Part shown: piece after piece, positions 10,690 to 23,234 of the stretch
Position numbering within the stretch: the first letter of the stretch is position 1
Layout of the letters: the number at the start of each line of letters is the position of its first letter
NCBI GenBank assembly: GCA_965644295.1
Contig: CBFFRP010000151.1
Coordinates: 62,001 to 126,000, forward strand
Length of the DNA: 64,000 bases
Direction of reading: 5' to 3'
Source: Paraphysomonas bandaiensis
Taxonomy: Eukaryota > Chrysophyceae
Made by a program: the position numbers and the translations under genes
The notes under the pieces: generated by a model
Database searches by the model: none
What the model saw: only the letters and a program-made list of their open reading frames with translations
What the model was told of the DNA's origin: nothing

Positions 10690-10870
10690 ATCAAAACGAA
10701 GTGCACTGGAAATAATATGAACTTGCCTTGGTTGCACCAAGGTGCTTGCAGCAATGCACAAGCAGTCCCGAGACAACTCAGTTTTTAGCAACTTTGATAC
10801 CACTAGTCTAAAGTCGTAGATAGCTAAGAACAAAGTAGTTCTCTCATGTAATAATCAGATCTTTATATAT
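10690..10870 (-). repeat. Dispersed repeat, family R2, inverted copy
   Basis: The reverse complement of 10720-10770 matches the core GCTTGTGC...GCAAGCACC...GGTGCAACC found on the plus strand at 23068 and 52848. The flank CTCATGTAATAATCAG (10843) also recurs at 53133. Confidence 0.5.
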
Positions 10871-10941
10871 ATGAACTTGCCATGTCTGGGACGTGCGGAC
10901 ACTATGCACAAAATTTTCACAAAAGTCGTATTTTACAGTTA

Positions 10942-13900
10942 CTACTTATATGCTAGAGGTATGACGTCACTGTTATATCTATATATATCAGCAACAGTAC
11001 TAATAATTTCTTTTGCTTTGGAAATAACTGTCTGTGATGTATTGTGGAAAATGGGCGAGTCGATGTGTTCATCATGCGCTAATTCTGGTGAAATTTGGCG
11101 GTCCGAGCTACATGAATGACAATTTAAAGTCATTTCATCCTCCAATACTTGAGGTTTCTCAACTGACTTATGCGGAGGGGGACTCGTTAAATCTTCTGTA
11201 CTTCCGGTCGTCGATATTTCCTCGGCCAATTCTCTAGTACCACCGTTTAAAATTTCTACTTCCGAGGCGTCTGCTTCGTAATCCAGTGATATTTCGTATC
11301 TGCGATATCGTCATAAATGAGAAGTAAAAGTATAAACACGCATCGGTTCACGAACACTACTAATGACAAAGTGACAGCAGAGAATAAGGTGCAAATATGT
11401 GCATATTGATGCAACAGTACCTTATAGCTTTTGATTTGAACCAAGAGTATGTGTTGTCAAATAACACCACGATCTCCTCGTAGGGAACAGTTACATCGAC
11501 AACACCAGAAGTAGCTAGGGATATGTCTCCATTGTCGGAACAGTCCTTCGCAGAGCGCACATGTATTCGCAAAGAACCTACTCTAGTCTCTCCAACAGGC
11601 CCAACCCGACTGCATACATCACATTAAATGACACTGTCATATCGCGTAACAAGTACCTATAGGGAATGATAAGGGGATATGATCCGTCTTTGCTTTTGCC
11701 AACAACAGAGAATCCAATGTCTACTTTGGAAGGTGTGGGTGTAGGAGCAGTTGGGCTTTGGGACTCATGTGCATTGCTTACAGATTCTGCATCGGCATCA
11801 AGGACAGTGAAATCCCACGAAAGTACGTACACGCCCTACGATACAATTTGATGATACAGATGAAACGAGATAGGCAATAATCTAATAAAGGTGCATACCT
11901 TCGATACCGGTGTACTCACAGGGCACCTGAAGTCACTAGAGGGGGAGATCTTAAGCAGAGCTGAACTAAAGACGATACGACCAGGACGAGTTCGCTGTGT
12001 TTGTAGGACCGGGGCTAATTCTCGCTGTGAAAGAGAAGTTTGTGTTGAGGAGATATGAAGTTGATTGAGAATTGATTCGCCGTCTATAACTGACGAAATG
12101 CTCTCGATATCCTTTTCCAAGAGATTCTTTCTTAGTAAGGATAAAGCCTGCGACCACGAAGACGAATCACCATCCTCAACGTCAACATTATCCAGTCCAA
12201 CACAGTCTAAGCGTGTGTTGCATACGCCGACGCCTGTATCTTTCATCCTGTTCAGTTCAGAAGCAGCATCTCTCTTGTGCTGCTCCCACTCTACCCACTG
12301 CCTTGTTAATCGCCGTCTCAGAACTGCCCCTACGGAAAGGGCTTCTCTAAGGACCATATGAGGGCCATTTAGTGCTGCAATCTGCTTCTCCAAGGAATGA
12401 ATTCTGTTCATGCTGCACTCATAGTCTTCTTGGAGCTTCGGTATGCGATGAGATATATTGTCCTCTGCGGAAATACAGTTATCATTGGATGGAGTACTCG
12501 CAACTTTAGTACTGTTGCTCAAGTGAATCGAATAGGACACCGTAACTGCAGCCCAGACAGCAGTGTTGGAGATACGAAGCATCCCTATACCCTTATTGGT
12601 AGGTATGGTATATGTACCCCTGAGTTCTTCCTGGGGCGACTCTCTTTTGTCAATGTTAGACAAACTACTTTCCAGCTTCAGGGGCTGATAAGAGCCGGAC
12701 GGAGAGCACAGATGAATTTTTATATAACTAAGAGATTCACTTCCTCTAATAGTCCAAGCAATGTCCACGAATTCACTCACGCGGATCTGTAGAGCGAAAT
12801 GCAATAAAAATAGAGCAAATAGGTTGACGAAAAATACGCACATTTGGTGGACTATTTTCGGGAAGGAGAGGCATGGGAACCGGAAGGGTGACTTCCCCAC
12901 CTGGAGGGATAGACATATCACTTGCCTCCCAATGCAAGTCGTGAGGTATATAAGACACATTTTCTCTGCTCTGCTTATTTTTCTCGGCAGATGAGTCAAG
13001 ATTAACATGCGATGGACTCCGGTTACCCGTATTTTCCTCAATAGCGCTGTCGATTGCCCTCTTTTCCCTCTCCAGTCTCTCTTTCAATTCCTGTCATATC
13101 CGAATTTATTCAACCATAAGTAATGCAAATCACTTTAAAATTCACCTCTAACATTCTTTCTAATTTAATTTTCTTTTTGAGTACGCGGTGATAAACATGC
13201 AGTAAGTTCCTGTCCCGTGCTGATTGTCCAATTAGAGCAATCGTATCATTGCACCCTCTAGGCGATTGAGGTGGAAGGAGTTTCCCCCTCTCCCCGGGAG
13301 AGTCACAAGACGTGTTGTGTGCGGCGTCAGCATCCTGTAGACGGGATAAACACAGAGTGTCGAAAGATGCAGTATTTTCCAGAAACAAGCTCATCAGCTC
13401 CTCTCTCGCCGCATTTGTCACGGTGGAGTTGTCGGCAACCCCATCTTCAGGACTCTCTAACATCGACTCCAGGCCAACAGCATCATCTAAGTGACTAAAT
13501 ATACGAACCAATGAGAATTAGACACTACAATTTGCGTAAATGTAATAGCACCTGATAGCATCTGATACCACTCTCCCAACTATATACTGTACAGCATCTT
13601 CACATCTGCAAGTCTTAATGTGCATAATATACAGTCAGTAAAAACTCATATTACATACATTTAACGTACCAGCTCCCAAAAGTAGTTTAAGTATCTCTGT
13701 GTTTCTGTCAACATACGAGACTGGTAATCGACGACGTAGGGAAGTCGCTGTGCCTTTGCCGCTAACTTACTGCGGGAATGCTCGCTCTTTTCTGCTTGGG
13801 TAACAATGTATTCTGCGAACCATACGCGGTAGGCTTAGCATATACTACTGAGCGCCTATTAAACTACCTACCAATTAGACTTCTATCCACAACAATCAAA

Positions 13901-15341
13901 TTCCTCTGGCCAAGCCTCTTTATCACATGTCTCTCTTCTTCTCTCTCCCGAGCCTCGTCGTCGTCACTATCAGCCCCAGTCGCGGAGCGCTTCAGCTCAC
14001 GCACTAATCGACTTAGCCCATCATTTTCTCTCTGAATCTTTTGCATATCTTGTGCAGCTTTCCGAAGACCTGTGAGCTCTCTCTTTGCCCGCTCTAGTCG
14101 CTGCTCTGCGAGGACAGCACGCCTCTCAGAAGTCTCTAGTAACCCTTTGAGCTCGGTCATTGTTGCCTCCGCTTCCTTGAGGATCTACAAAAAAGTCATT
14201 CATCTACGTTTCCCAGAAAACAGAACTTGAACAAAACAACAAGGTATATAATAACATCTATACTTCGATTCAATGCGTACCTTCTCAGCCTTCACAGCCG
14301 CCCCGGCTTCAATCTCTGCAGAGATATCAGATCGCCGGGAAAGTACAATATTCAGCTCAGCTTCGAGGTCGCCACGCTCCGCTTGGCTATCATGTAACTG
14401 TCTGCGCATCATTGCTAATTGCTTCTCCTTTTCCTCTTGGCCCTCTTGCAGGGTACCTACGCATGGGTTACACAAAATATCTAGTTCTCAGCAATACGAC
14501 ACTCAACACTTACACACAGTCCGCTGCAGGAATTCCGACTTGCTCATGGCGTCTTGAAGAGCACTCTCTAGATTACTCCTCTCGGTTTCTGTTTCGGTGA
14601 GGCGCTGCTGAAGGTCAACCACCTGAGATTGAAGTTCATGGACCTTCTGAGAAAGGTGTACAACTTCAGTATTGCCGCCTTGTTTCTGTTTTCATGATGG
14701 GTGAGTTCAGTAGAGCATACACAGAATCATCGTGATGAAACACACACCTGTGATGCAATTAACTGAGCTGCTTTTTCTATTGCCTGCTCCATATCTGCAT
14801 GGAAAGCAGATTCAAAGGAGAGACACCTCAGCTGCTCCTCAAGTTGCTGTCTCTCCGCTTCCTCCTTGCAAGCACGTTGACGTAACTCCTCTGCTGCCTC
14901 TCTACGGGCACTAACACTATCCTCTGCACTGCGCTGATGAGATTGACGCATACGAGCCAACAATGATTTCAATTTCACAGTACGTTGTTCTAAATGTCCA
15001 ATAGTTTTCTTTGATTCTTCTAATTCAGTGTTTAGCCCGTTTTCCCGTATAAGACTTACATTAATACGCCATAAATAGAGTGCCTGTCTAAGAATTGCAC
15101 TATGTCCAGCCTGTGTCCGGAGTTTTGATAGTCCAGATAGAAGATATGATATACCAGCTGATGCTAATTGTTGTTGCCATGTAGATTGACGAGTAATAAG
15201 ATCCCAATAGAGTGTATGATCTGTTTGATTAGATGACAATGGCTGTGATTTTAATGAAGTAATCTCTCCTTCTAAACGTTTTATTTTAATGTGTTGTTTC
15301 TTTATATAGTCACGTAATTGATCGGAAGAGAGTTTGTCCAT
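10942..15341 (-). CDS. Coiled-coil protein with two GOLD-like domains
   Basis: Twelve exons join in one frame (1,223 residues): 15341-14748, 14685-14514, 14456-14281, 14184-13872, 13812-13670, 13613-13552, 13494-13146, 13090-12842, 12786-11899, 11835-11657, 11609-11421, 11299-10942. The N-terminus (MDKLSSDQLRDYIKKQHIK) and residues about 95-400 are heptad-rich coiled coil. Residues about 640-770 look like a GOLD fold (IPPGGEVTLPVP, VDIAWTI, LRISNT). Residues about 983-1125 carry a clearer GOLD domain with LSWDFTV, VDIGFSV and FDNTYSWFKSKAIR, the hallmark end strand. GOLD domains act in Golgi and vesicle traffic (p24, ACBD3, Sec14-like proteins, FYCO1); a long coiled coil plus terminal GOLD is closest to FYCO1 or golgin-type tethers. 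The role is inference. Start chosen because upstream frame is only the CATA array. Confidence 0.75.
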
Positions 15342-15435
15342 CGTTAAAGTGGATGTGAGTGTGAGGAGTGAGAAGGTAAGATAGTGAATTACAGTGATAG
15401 ATAACCACACTACACACACCTCTAATAGATACACG

Positions 15436-16113
15436 TACATACATACATACATACATACACACATACATAATATATACATACATACATACATACATACATA
15501 CATACATACATACATACATACATACATACATACATACATACATACATACATACATACATACATACATACATACATACATACATACATACATACATACATA
15601 CATACATACATACATACATACATACATACATACATACATACATACATACATACATACATACATACATACATACATACATACATACATACATACATACATA
15701 CATACATACATACATACATACATACATACATACATACATACATACATACATACATACATACATACATACATACATACATACATACATACATACATACATA
15801 CATACATACATACATACACACATACATAATATATACATACATACATACATACATACATACATACATACATACATACATACATACATACATACATACATAC
15901 ATACATACATACATACATACATACATACATACATACATACATACATACATACATACATACATACATACATACATACATACATACATACATACATACATAC
16001 ATACATACATACATACATACATACATACATACATACATACATACATACATACATACATACATACATACATACATACATACATACATACATACATACATAC
16101 ATACATACATACA

Positions 16114-16143
<30 letters not shown>
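15436..16143. repeat. CATA tetranucleotide array 1
   Basis: About 700 bp of nearly pure (CATA)n on the plus strand, interrupted twice by the same block (ACACACATACATAATATATA) at about 15455 and 15816. It starts 95 bp upstream of the ATG of the coiled-coil/GOLD gene. Confidence 0.98.
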
Positions 16144-16145
<2 letters not shown>

Positions 16146-17190
16146 ATGAGTGCATATGTGAAACTTTTTACTACAACTGTGAATCAACGTATTCTCTGTA
16201 TACTGTGTATATGGAATACATAGGTATACGTGTACGTATATGAGTGTATATCTCTGGGTGACTTCGAAGTGAATGTGATATGGATATATGCATATATGAG
16301 TACATGATTCAGAGGCTCTGCTGCCTCCTCTACTCACAGACACGAGTGAGGACTATCAACAGTGTGTGGTCATAGTGGTGTATAGTGGTGTGTGCTCCTC
16401 ATGAGGAGAGAGACTCGTATGATCATATGAATAATACCGCAGCAGATACACACACATACATACAGAACACCCACACACACATACATGCATAGACCGTATG
16501 GAGCATCCTGAATAGCCATATAGCTGAAACAGAAGCGTTCACCACTAATGCGCCTCTGAGTATGTTATTTTATATGGTGTATCTGCATTAATGGTGCTGT
16601 GGAAGCATGTGTATCCGTTAGAAGACTGTGACGCTGTTGTTGATGGAGCTGGTGGTGACCATCCATATGAGGACTTCCTCTATAAGGATAACATATGAGT
16701 AATATGAGAGTGTGGATGAGTTGTGGAAGTGGTGAGAGTGTATGTATGTGGTATAGGGACGCCTCTTACGACCCAACCAGTGAAGAGCCTGTCGACCATA
16801 TGACTCCTAATGCTGTATCATTCGTAATGACCTGCTGTGTCCTGTAAATATGACTGAGGTTTACATATATCACTCATCAAGATGAAGATGCTGCTGTAGA
16901 TAAGAGATGGATGTATATCGTATATTACATAATGCTATAGCATACGTATCCACTTACCACTTACTTACAACTTATATCATATATTACTATCAGTGTTTAT
17001 CAGACACTGTAATGTAGAGCTGTCTACTAATCCTTCATCAAGATGAAGGTGCCGATGTAGATGTAAGTATATCGTATATCACATAATGTTATAACATATC
17101 TACTGACAACATATATACATATTTGTCAGCCTAATAGAGCTGTTTGTCAAGAGTTTGATTTCTACTGCTTAAATTTAAAGAAGTGACATT
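16144..17190. repeat. Intergenic region with a diverged tandem duplication
   Basis: No gene seen. Two diverged copies of an 80-bp unit starting TCATCAAGATGAAG lie at 16875 and 17035. A GCATATGTGAAAC string at 16152 recurs beside array 2. Confidence 0.6.
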
Positions 17191-17192
17191 TA

Positions 17193-18105
17193 TCAATTCC
17201 ATACACATTTCAACTTGCAGATTGCATTGTACAAGCTACCGTACGAAACTGTATCCATCTGCTTTAACATATGAACACTTACGATATGATTCACAATTAT
17301 ATCCAGCGCACTAGAGAATGTTTCATTACTAGTCTTTTTTGTCCAGTTTGTGTCTCCTTGCTCTTGAACAAGCATTGCATCACCTTTCCAGTCAAAATAT
17401 TCAAACATCAATCAAGCTACTGAATCAGATCTACTCATTATATTCCACATCAGTACAAAATATGCCCACATGAACAAGATATAGGACCAACTGCCTGCAA
17501 TAGCACAGGGAACCATCAACATCATATTCGTCGCTAAAATTTTATGGCCATTCATTTTTAACGGACTTTTACCCTCTTCTGGTTTCATGAGTCCTTTCTT
17601 CTTCAGTTCATTGATGTCTTTCTCATAGCCATCTATCGCCTGTCTTAGTTCTAAGTCTAAGACTACATCCACGTCCAGCTTCATATTTCTTAAGGTATAT
17701 AAGTAGACAATAGGGCTTCTATATCCCTTAATGTGGGATCTACTAGGGGGGTCAGGTTCACTTTCTGGAATGTCATCTGGGGCCCTTAGCTCCCCTCTTT
17801 CGCTCCTTCGTGAGCCGGTGTGAACAGATGGCCGAAGTACTCAAGAGAGATGTCTTTCGGGAATGGAATCTTCAAATTTTCATCATCATCAGAGCTTCAG
17901 GGTATGCTGTTATACACCACGCTACAATATGGCCAACCTTTTTTCTGTATGCTGCTTTCATTCCTGCTTTTGTTCGTTTCTTCTTATAGTCAAATACATT
18001 ATCAGCATTGGAGTCAACAGACACAACCGGCTGTCGGCGTATACGGCCACTTCCTCTTCGCCATTTAGGCAACTCTTCTTCCTTGTCTGAATCTTTCTCA
18101 CTCAT
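17193..18105 (-). pseudogene. Crypton-like tyrosine-recombinase pseudogene
   Basis: Successive minus-strand frames read MSEKDSDKEEELPKW (from 18105), then PFPKDISLEYFGHLF (about 17786-17890), then IKGYRSPIVYLY, KKKGLMKPEEGKSPL and FVLMWNIMSRSDSV (17412-17790), then an in-frame TGA and FEYFDWKGDAMLV (to about 17260). At least two frameshifts and one stop separate them. The order SAM-like core domain, 'GYRS', 'eGK', then 'W.lMsRs.sv' matches tyrosine-recombinase proteins of Crypton-type elements, where the Arg of 'MSR' would be catalytic. The C-terminal catalytic Tyr region is not visible. Confidence 0.55.
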
Positions 18106-18256
18106 GTTTGCAGTAAGTATGGTCGAATATTGATATATACCACTAACGGATATGACGTGCAAGGAGAATAGTAGAGTATTCTAACAGTGTTTTACAACTA
18201 ATAAAGTGGCTATTTCCCTATAAAGTTGTAGTTTCCTCATATAAAAGTGCCGATTT

Positions 18257-18397
18257 TTCTGTGAAAGGAAATGTTTCACATATGCATTGAATATGATTAT
18301 CTACTATACATTCGTCCGTATTCGAGGCATATGTGAAACATTTCCTTTCACAGGTGGGGTTTCTAGATGAGGAAAAAACCCACAGAGTTTCACATAT
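18257..18397. repeat. Inverted repeat with GTTTCACATATGC motifs
   Basis: GTGAAAGGAAATGTTTCACATATGC (18259 onward, shown here as two overlapping motifs GTGAAAGGAAATG and GTTTCACATATGC) is repeated inverted at 18329-18353, forming a hairpin with a loop of about 45 nt. A third motif copy sits at 18387, immediately before array 2. Confidence 0.75.
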
Positions 18398-18403
18398 GCA
18401 GTC

Positions 18404-18792
18404 CATACATACATACATACATACATACATACATACATACATACATACATACATACATACATACATACATACATACATACATACATACATACATACATAC
18501 ATACATACATACATACATACATACATACATACATACATACATACATACATACATACATACATACATACATACATACATACATACATACATACATACATAC
18601 ATACATACATACATACATACATACATACATACATACATACATACATACTTACATACATACATAATATATACATACATACATACATACATACATACATACA
18701 TACATACATACATACATACATACATACATACATACATACATACATACATACATACATACATACATACATACATACATACATACATACATACA

Positions 18793-18826
<34 letters not shown>

Positions 18827-19320
18827 CATACATACATACATACATACATACATACATACATACATACATACATACATACATACATACATACATACATACA
18901 TACATACATACATACATACATACATACATACATACATACATACATACATACATACATACATACATACATACATACATACATACATACATACATACATACA
19001 TACATACATACATACATACATACATACATACATACATAATAAATACATACATACATACATACATACATACATACATACATACATACATACATACATACAT
19101 ACATACATACATACATACATACATACATACATACATACATACATACATACATACATACATACATACATACATACATACATACATACATACATACATACAT
19201 ACATACATACATACATACATACATACATACATACATACATACATACATACCTACATACATACATACATACATACATACATACATACATACATACATACAT
19301 ACATACATACATACATACAT
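18404..19320. repeat. CATA tetranucleotide array 2
   Basis: About 917 bp of (CATA)n with isolated variants near 18649, 18659, 18821, 19036 and 19251. It ends 188 bp before the ATG of the alpha-glucosidase gene. Confidence 0.98.
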
Positions 19321-19508
19321 TCGTCGAGGATATTCTTCTGTTCTCATTGTACTTGTATCTATGATGTCACTGCATCTCTCTTACTTCCTCCTCTCATAGC
19401 CTCATATACACTGTATATATATATATATATAGTCTCATAATCTCATCGTCATTATCTCTTCTCTCCAACATACATACATACATACATACATAAATATACA
19501 TCTATCTC

Positions 19509-22500
19509 ATGCTCTATTGGCCCCTACTTCTTCTCACTACCACTTCACTCCCTACTCTTCTCTCACAATCATGTACTGACGTCTACCCTCAACTCTCATG
19601 TGGATTAAATTATAATACTGAATCCTCATGTATATCTGCCGGTTGTTGTTGGGATACAGATGCATGTTATGCTCCTACAGTATCTGGATATACATACATT
19701 GAAACATTCACTGATTCTGGACGTACATATGCGAATTTAACATTAAAAAACCCTTCAAATATGCTAAATAGTACAGATTTTAAGACTTTAGCATTAGAAA
19801 TTATTGAAGAAACTAATTATCGTATGCATATACGTATTGTACCATATGAAGAAAAGTATTGGGAAATTCCTGAGAAAATTCTACCACGTCCAGGTGGTAT
19901 CTTTAATGAATCTACATCTACATATCCAGGTATCTTACATATGGAAACATACATATCATCAGATCCTTTTAGTTTATCAATTATACGTCAACAAGGTGGT
20001 GTTGATCCCATATATCAAGATACTATACTTGATTTAACGAATCAACTTGTATATCAATCACAATATATTCAATTTATATTAACAACACCATATGATGTAT
20101 CTGAAACATATGGGTTTGGTGAATCAACACGTTCTACACAACGTATGGAAGAGAATACTACATATACATTATGGAATACTGATATTGCCTCTGCAATATT
20201 TGGTGTATCACTCTATGGATCTCATCCTTTCTTTATACAGGTATGGTATGAGTTGAAAGTATTGAATTGAAGAGATGTTGTACTCATTATATATATGTGT
20301 ATAATATATGTGTAGATATATCTTAATATATGTGTATATGTATATGTCATACTACTTATATACTATCAGCTGTATAACTGTGTTATATGTATACAGGTCA
20401 AATCTAACGGTCAGGCTAGTGGCGTCTTATTTTTAAACTCCAATGCCATGCAACTCACCCATACGAAATCCTCTACTCTTGGTGGTAGAGTAGGGATACA
20501 GAGTACTGGAGGAGTGCTAGATCTTTATATTTTTGCAGGGCCGACCCCTGAACTTGTCGTGATGCAGTACTTGGAAGTAGTCGGCAAGCCCGCCTTGGTT
20601 CCATTTTGGTCCCTGGGCTTCCATAACTGTCGGTGGGGATACCCCGATATAGGCTATGTGGAAGATGTGGTTGCAAATTACTCTGCTGCTTCCATTCCCT
20701 TGGAGACCCAGTGGCTAGATATTGACTATATGGACTCATATCTGGACTTCACCCTCGACCCAACGACTTACCCCCAAGCTAGAATGACTGCTTTCGTTGA
20801 TTCTCTTCATACTAATAACCAGAGATTTGTACCCATAGTGGACCCTGGCATATATGTACGGGAACCCTCGTATGATGCTTTCAAAGAGGGTATGGAGAGA
20901 AATGTATTTGTCATGGATATGACGGGTTCTACACCATATCTTGGCCAAGTGTAAGTGCGATTCGTGGGTGTATCTTTGCTTATTTTATGCTTACTGTATG
21001 CTACTTAGGTGGCCGGGCCCAACATATTTTCCAGATTGGTTTGCGGAGAACACTTCTTCATGGTGGAGCGATCAAATAGCTAAATTTCGGGACCTCGTTG
21101 AGTTCGACGGTAAGCATGATGTCAATTTTGGAATAATCTTGTAAATTATCCTTTGTAGGCATATGGATTGATATGAACGAGGTAGCCAACTTCTGCAATT
21201 TGGGTGGTAAAGCTCAGGTGTGTGTGTTAAACGCCTCTGATCCTTGCCCCGACAACTCCTGCTGCTTAATATGCTCTACTCCGGAACCGAACAATACATA
21301 TGACTTTCCACCTTTTGTCCCTCATGTGGCAATGGGAAGTCTTGGTGGAAAGACAATGTCAATGAACTCTTATCATGCCGGAGGAGTACTCGAGTACAAC
21401 GCCCACTCTCTATACGGTTTCATGGAGAGTATCGCCACAAGAGAAGCACTTCTGCGTAATACCGACAAGCGCCCCTTTCTTCTGTCGAGGTCAACGTTTC
21501 TGGGTTCTGGTGTATACACCGCCCACTGGACTGGGGACAATGCTGCAACGTGGGCCGATCTATCTGCATCAATCATAACCATGAACAATATGGCTCTTTT
21601 TGGTATTCCTATGGTGGGAGCGGACATATGTGAGTGAGTACCTATTCACTGAACTGTATAATATATTTGTGCAGGTGGATTTTTCGAGGACACCACAGAG
21701 GAACTATGTGCACGGTGGATTGAGGTAGGAGCATTCTCCCCCTTTTCAAGAGATCACAACGACCTGTACTCTGCTCCCCAAGAATTGTACAGATGGGATA
21801 CTGTTGCAGAGGCCAGTCGAAATGTCCTAAGCCTTCGCTATCGCCTACTTCCACACCTATATACTCTTATGTATATGGCACATGCGCATGGGAGGACAGT
21901 GCACAATGCTTTATGGATGCACTTTCCACGAGATCCAATCACTCTCTCGCAGGCTGACGGGCAGTATATGTGGGGGGCATCCATTTTGTTTACTCCTGTT
22001 CTCACCGAGGGTGCGACTAGCGTCACTGGATACTTCCCAAGTAATTTCAGCTTTGTGTTTTGTGTTCGTGAACTGACTTCCTGTGTGTAGAGGGTATGTG
22101 GTATTCTCTGTTTAGCCCATACGACGTTATCGATTCGAGCTATGAAGGTCAATTTGTCACAATCGACACTCCGTTAACCAGTACCAATGCTCACTTGAGA
22201 GGAGGGCATATTGTCCCCACTCAGAGTAGTGGGATGACAACAACTGATGTCCAACAGAGCCCTTTTACACTCTTAGTGGCGCTGGATAAACAGGGTAGTC
22301 ATGCTGTGGGTGGACTCTTCTTAGACGATGGAGAGCAGGTCAACCTCTCTACGTACTCTCTGGTGGAGTACATATACAGAGAAAGCAAGCTGGAATCTAT
22401 CGCGATTAATGACTCGTACATCCTCCCATCTGCTCAGCTGAACTCCGTCGAGTTATGGGGGGTAGATGTGCCAGACGCTTACACTTCGTGTTCGGCAGAG

Positions 22501-22857
22501 TTGGTAACTGATGTAGGGGCTGTTGTTCCTGCCGCTTCTGTAGAACTACAAGTACTGTCTGGATATAAAAAAGTTATTATATCGTTCGATAGCGCTGTTG
22601 TGAGCAGTGGTACTGTTAATGTGGCATCCAGCTACACATTGTCTTGGAGCTGCGTCCAACCGGGTGTGGAGACGAAGAAGTCCTCAGAAGATGATGATGG
22701 GTGGGACTCTCTCCCCGAGTATGCTCAGGGCCTCATTATCGTAGCCTTATGCGTTGTGTTTCTCGTCGTAGTTGGTGTAATTGTATATTTGGTCAAGTGT
22801 AGCGGCAGTAGAAAGGACACTGAACTTCTTGGTGCAGAGAACTCACGAAGTATCTAG
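19509..22857 (+). CDS. Glycoside hydrolase family 31 alpha-glucosidase, trefoil and C-terminal membrane anchor
   Basis: Exons 19509-20240, 20397-20950, 21009-21109, 21159-21629, 21675-22040 and 22091-22857 join in frame to 996 residues. A hydrophobic signal peptide ([20 protein letters not shown]) is followed by a P-type trefoil (six Cys, about 22-58) and a GH31 catalytic domain. WIDMNE gives the catalytic nucleophile Asp near residue 467, and [10 protein letters not shown] the acid/base Asp near 589; DICGF follows across an intron. A transmembrane segment (about 955-976) with a short basic cytoplasmic tail ends the protein. It should cleave terminal alpha-glucosyl residues from maltose or glycogen-like substrates, in a lysosome-like compartment or at the cell surface. 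Animal acid alpha-glucosidase and sucrase-isomaltase also pair trefoil with GH31, but anchor at the N-terminus if at all. Exon 1 is far more AT-rich in codon use than exons 2-6. Confidence 0.93.
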
Positions 22858-22929
22858 AGTAGGTGATTATGAATTCTCGTCTTCTAAGTAGGTTGTAGAA
22901 GTACTTAAAAAGGCAAGAGGTATATATTG

Positions 22930-23130
22930 AATGTCTGATTATTTAGCAATAGGCGTTGAAAGCCTGCACCAATTAGTGGCTAGAAGAATGCTAGTCATAC
23001 TAGTTAGACTACTACCCGCAACTAATCAATACAAACTCTTTTATCCTACTATTTAACGCTACAGAAGCTGCTTGTGCGTCGCCGCAAGCACCAAGGTGCA
23101 ACCACTTCCGTTCTTAGTGTGTGTTATGAG
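22930..23130 (+). repeat. Dispersed repeat, family R2
   Basis: Contains TATCCTACTATTTAACGCTA followed by AAGCTGCTTGTGCGTCGCCG and GCAAGCACCAAGGTGCAACC. The same order recurs, diverged, at 38478 and 52825, and inverted near 10740. Confidence 0.7.
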
Positions 23131-23234
23131 GCTCGCCATGATCGTGTGTCCTGGGACTCACCGGCGCGTGTGATCTGGAGGTCTCCTCTTGGGATGAGAC
23201 TCCACTCGCTATATGATAGATAGCCTTATGTACC

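Noticed and set aside
15436-16143. CRISPR-like regular repeats
   Set aside because: The arrays are uninterrupted tetranucleotides without spacers, in eukaryotic DNA.
15310-16343. Long open frames of repeated Met-Tyr-Val-Cys or His-Thr-Tyr-Ile through the CATA arrays
   Set aside because: A 4-bp repeat without a stop in any frame stays open on both strands. These frames reflect the repeat alone. The same applies at 18.2-19.4 kb, 33.9-34.3 kb and 59.8-60.9 kb.
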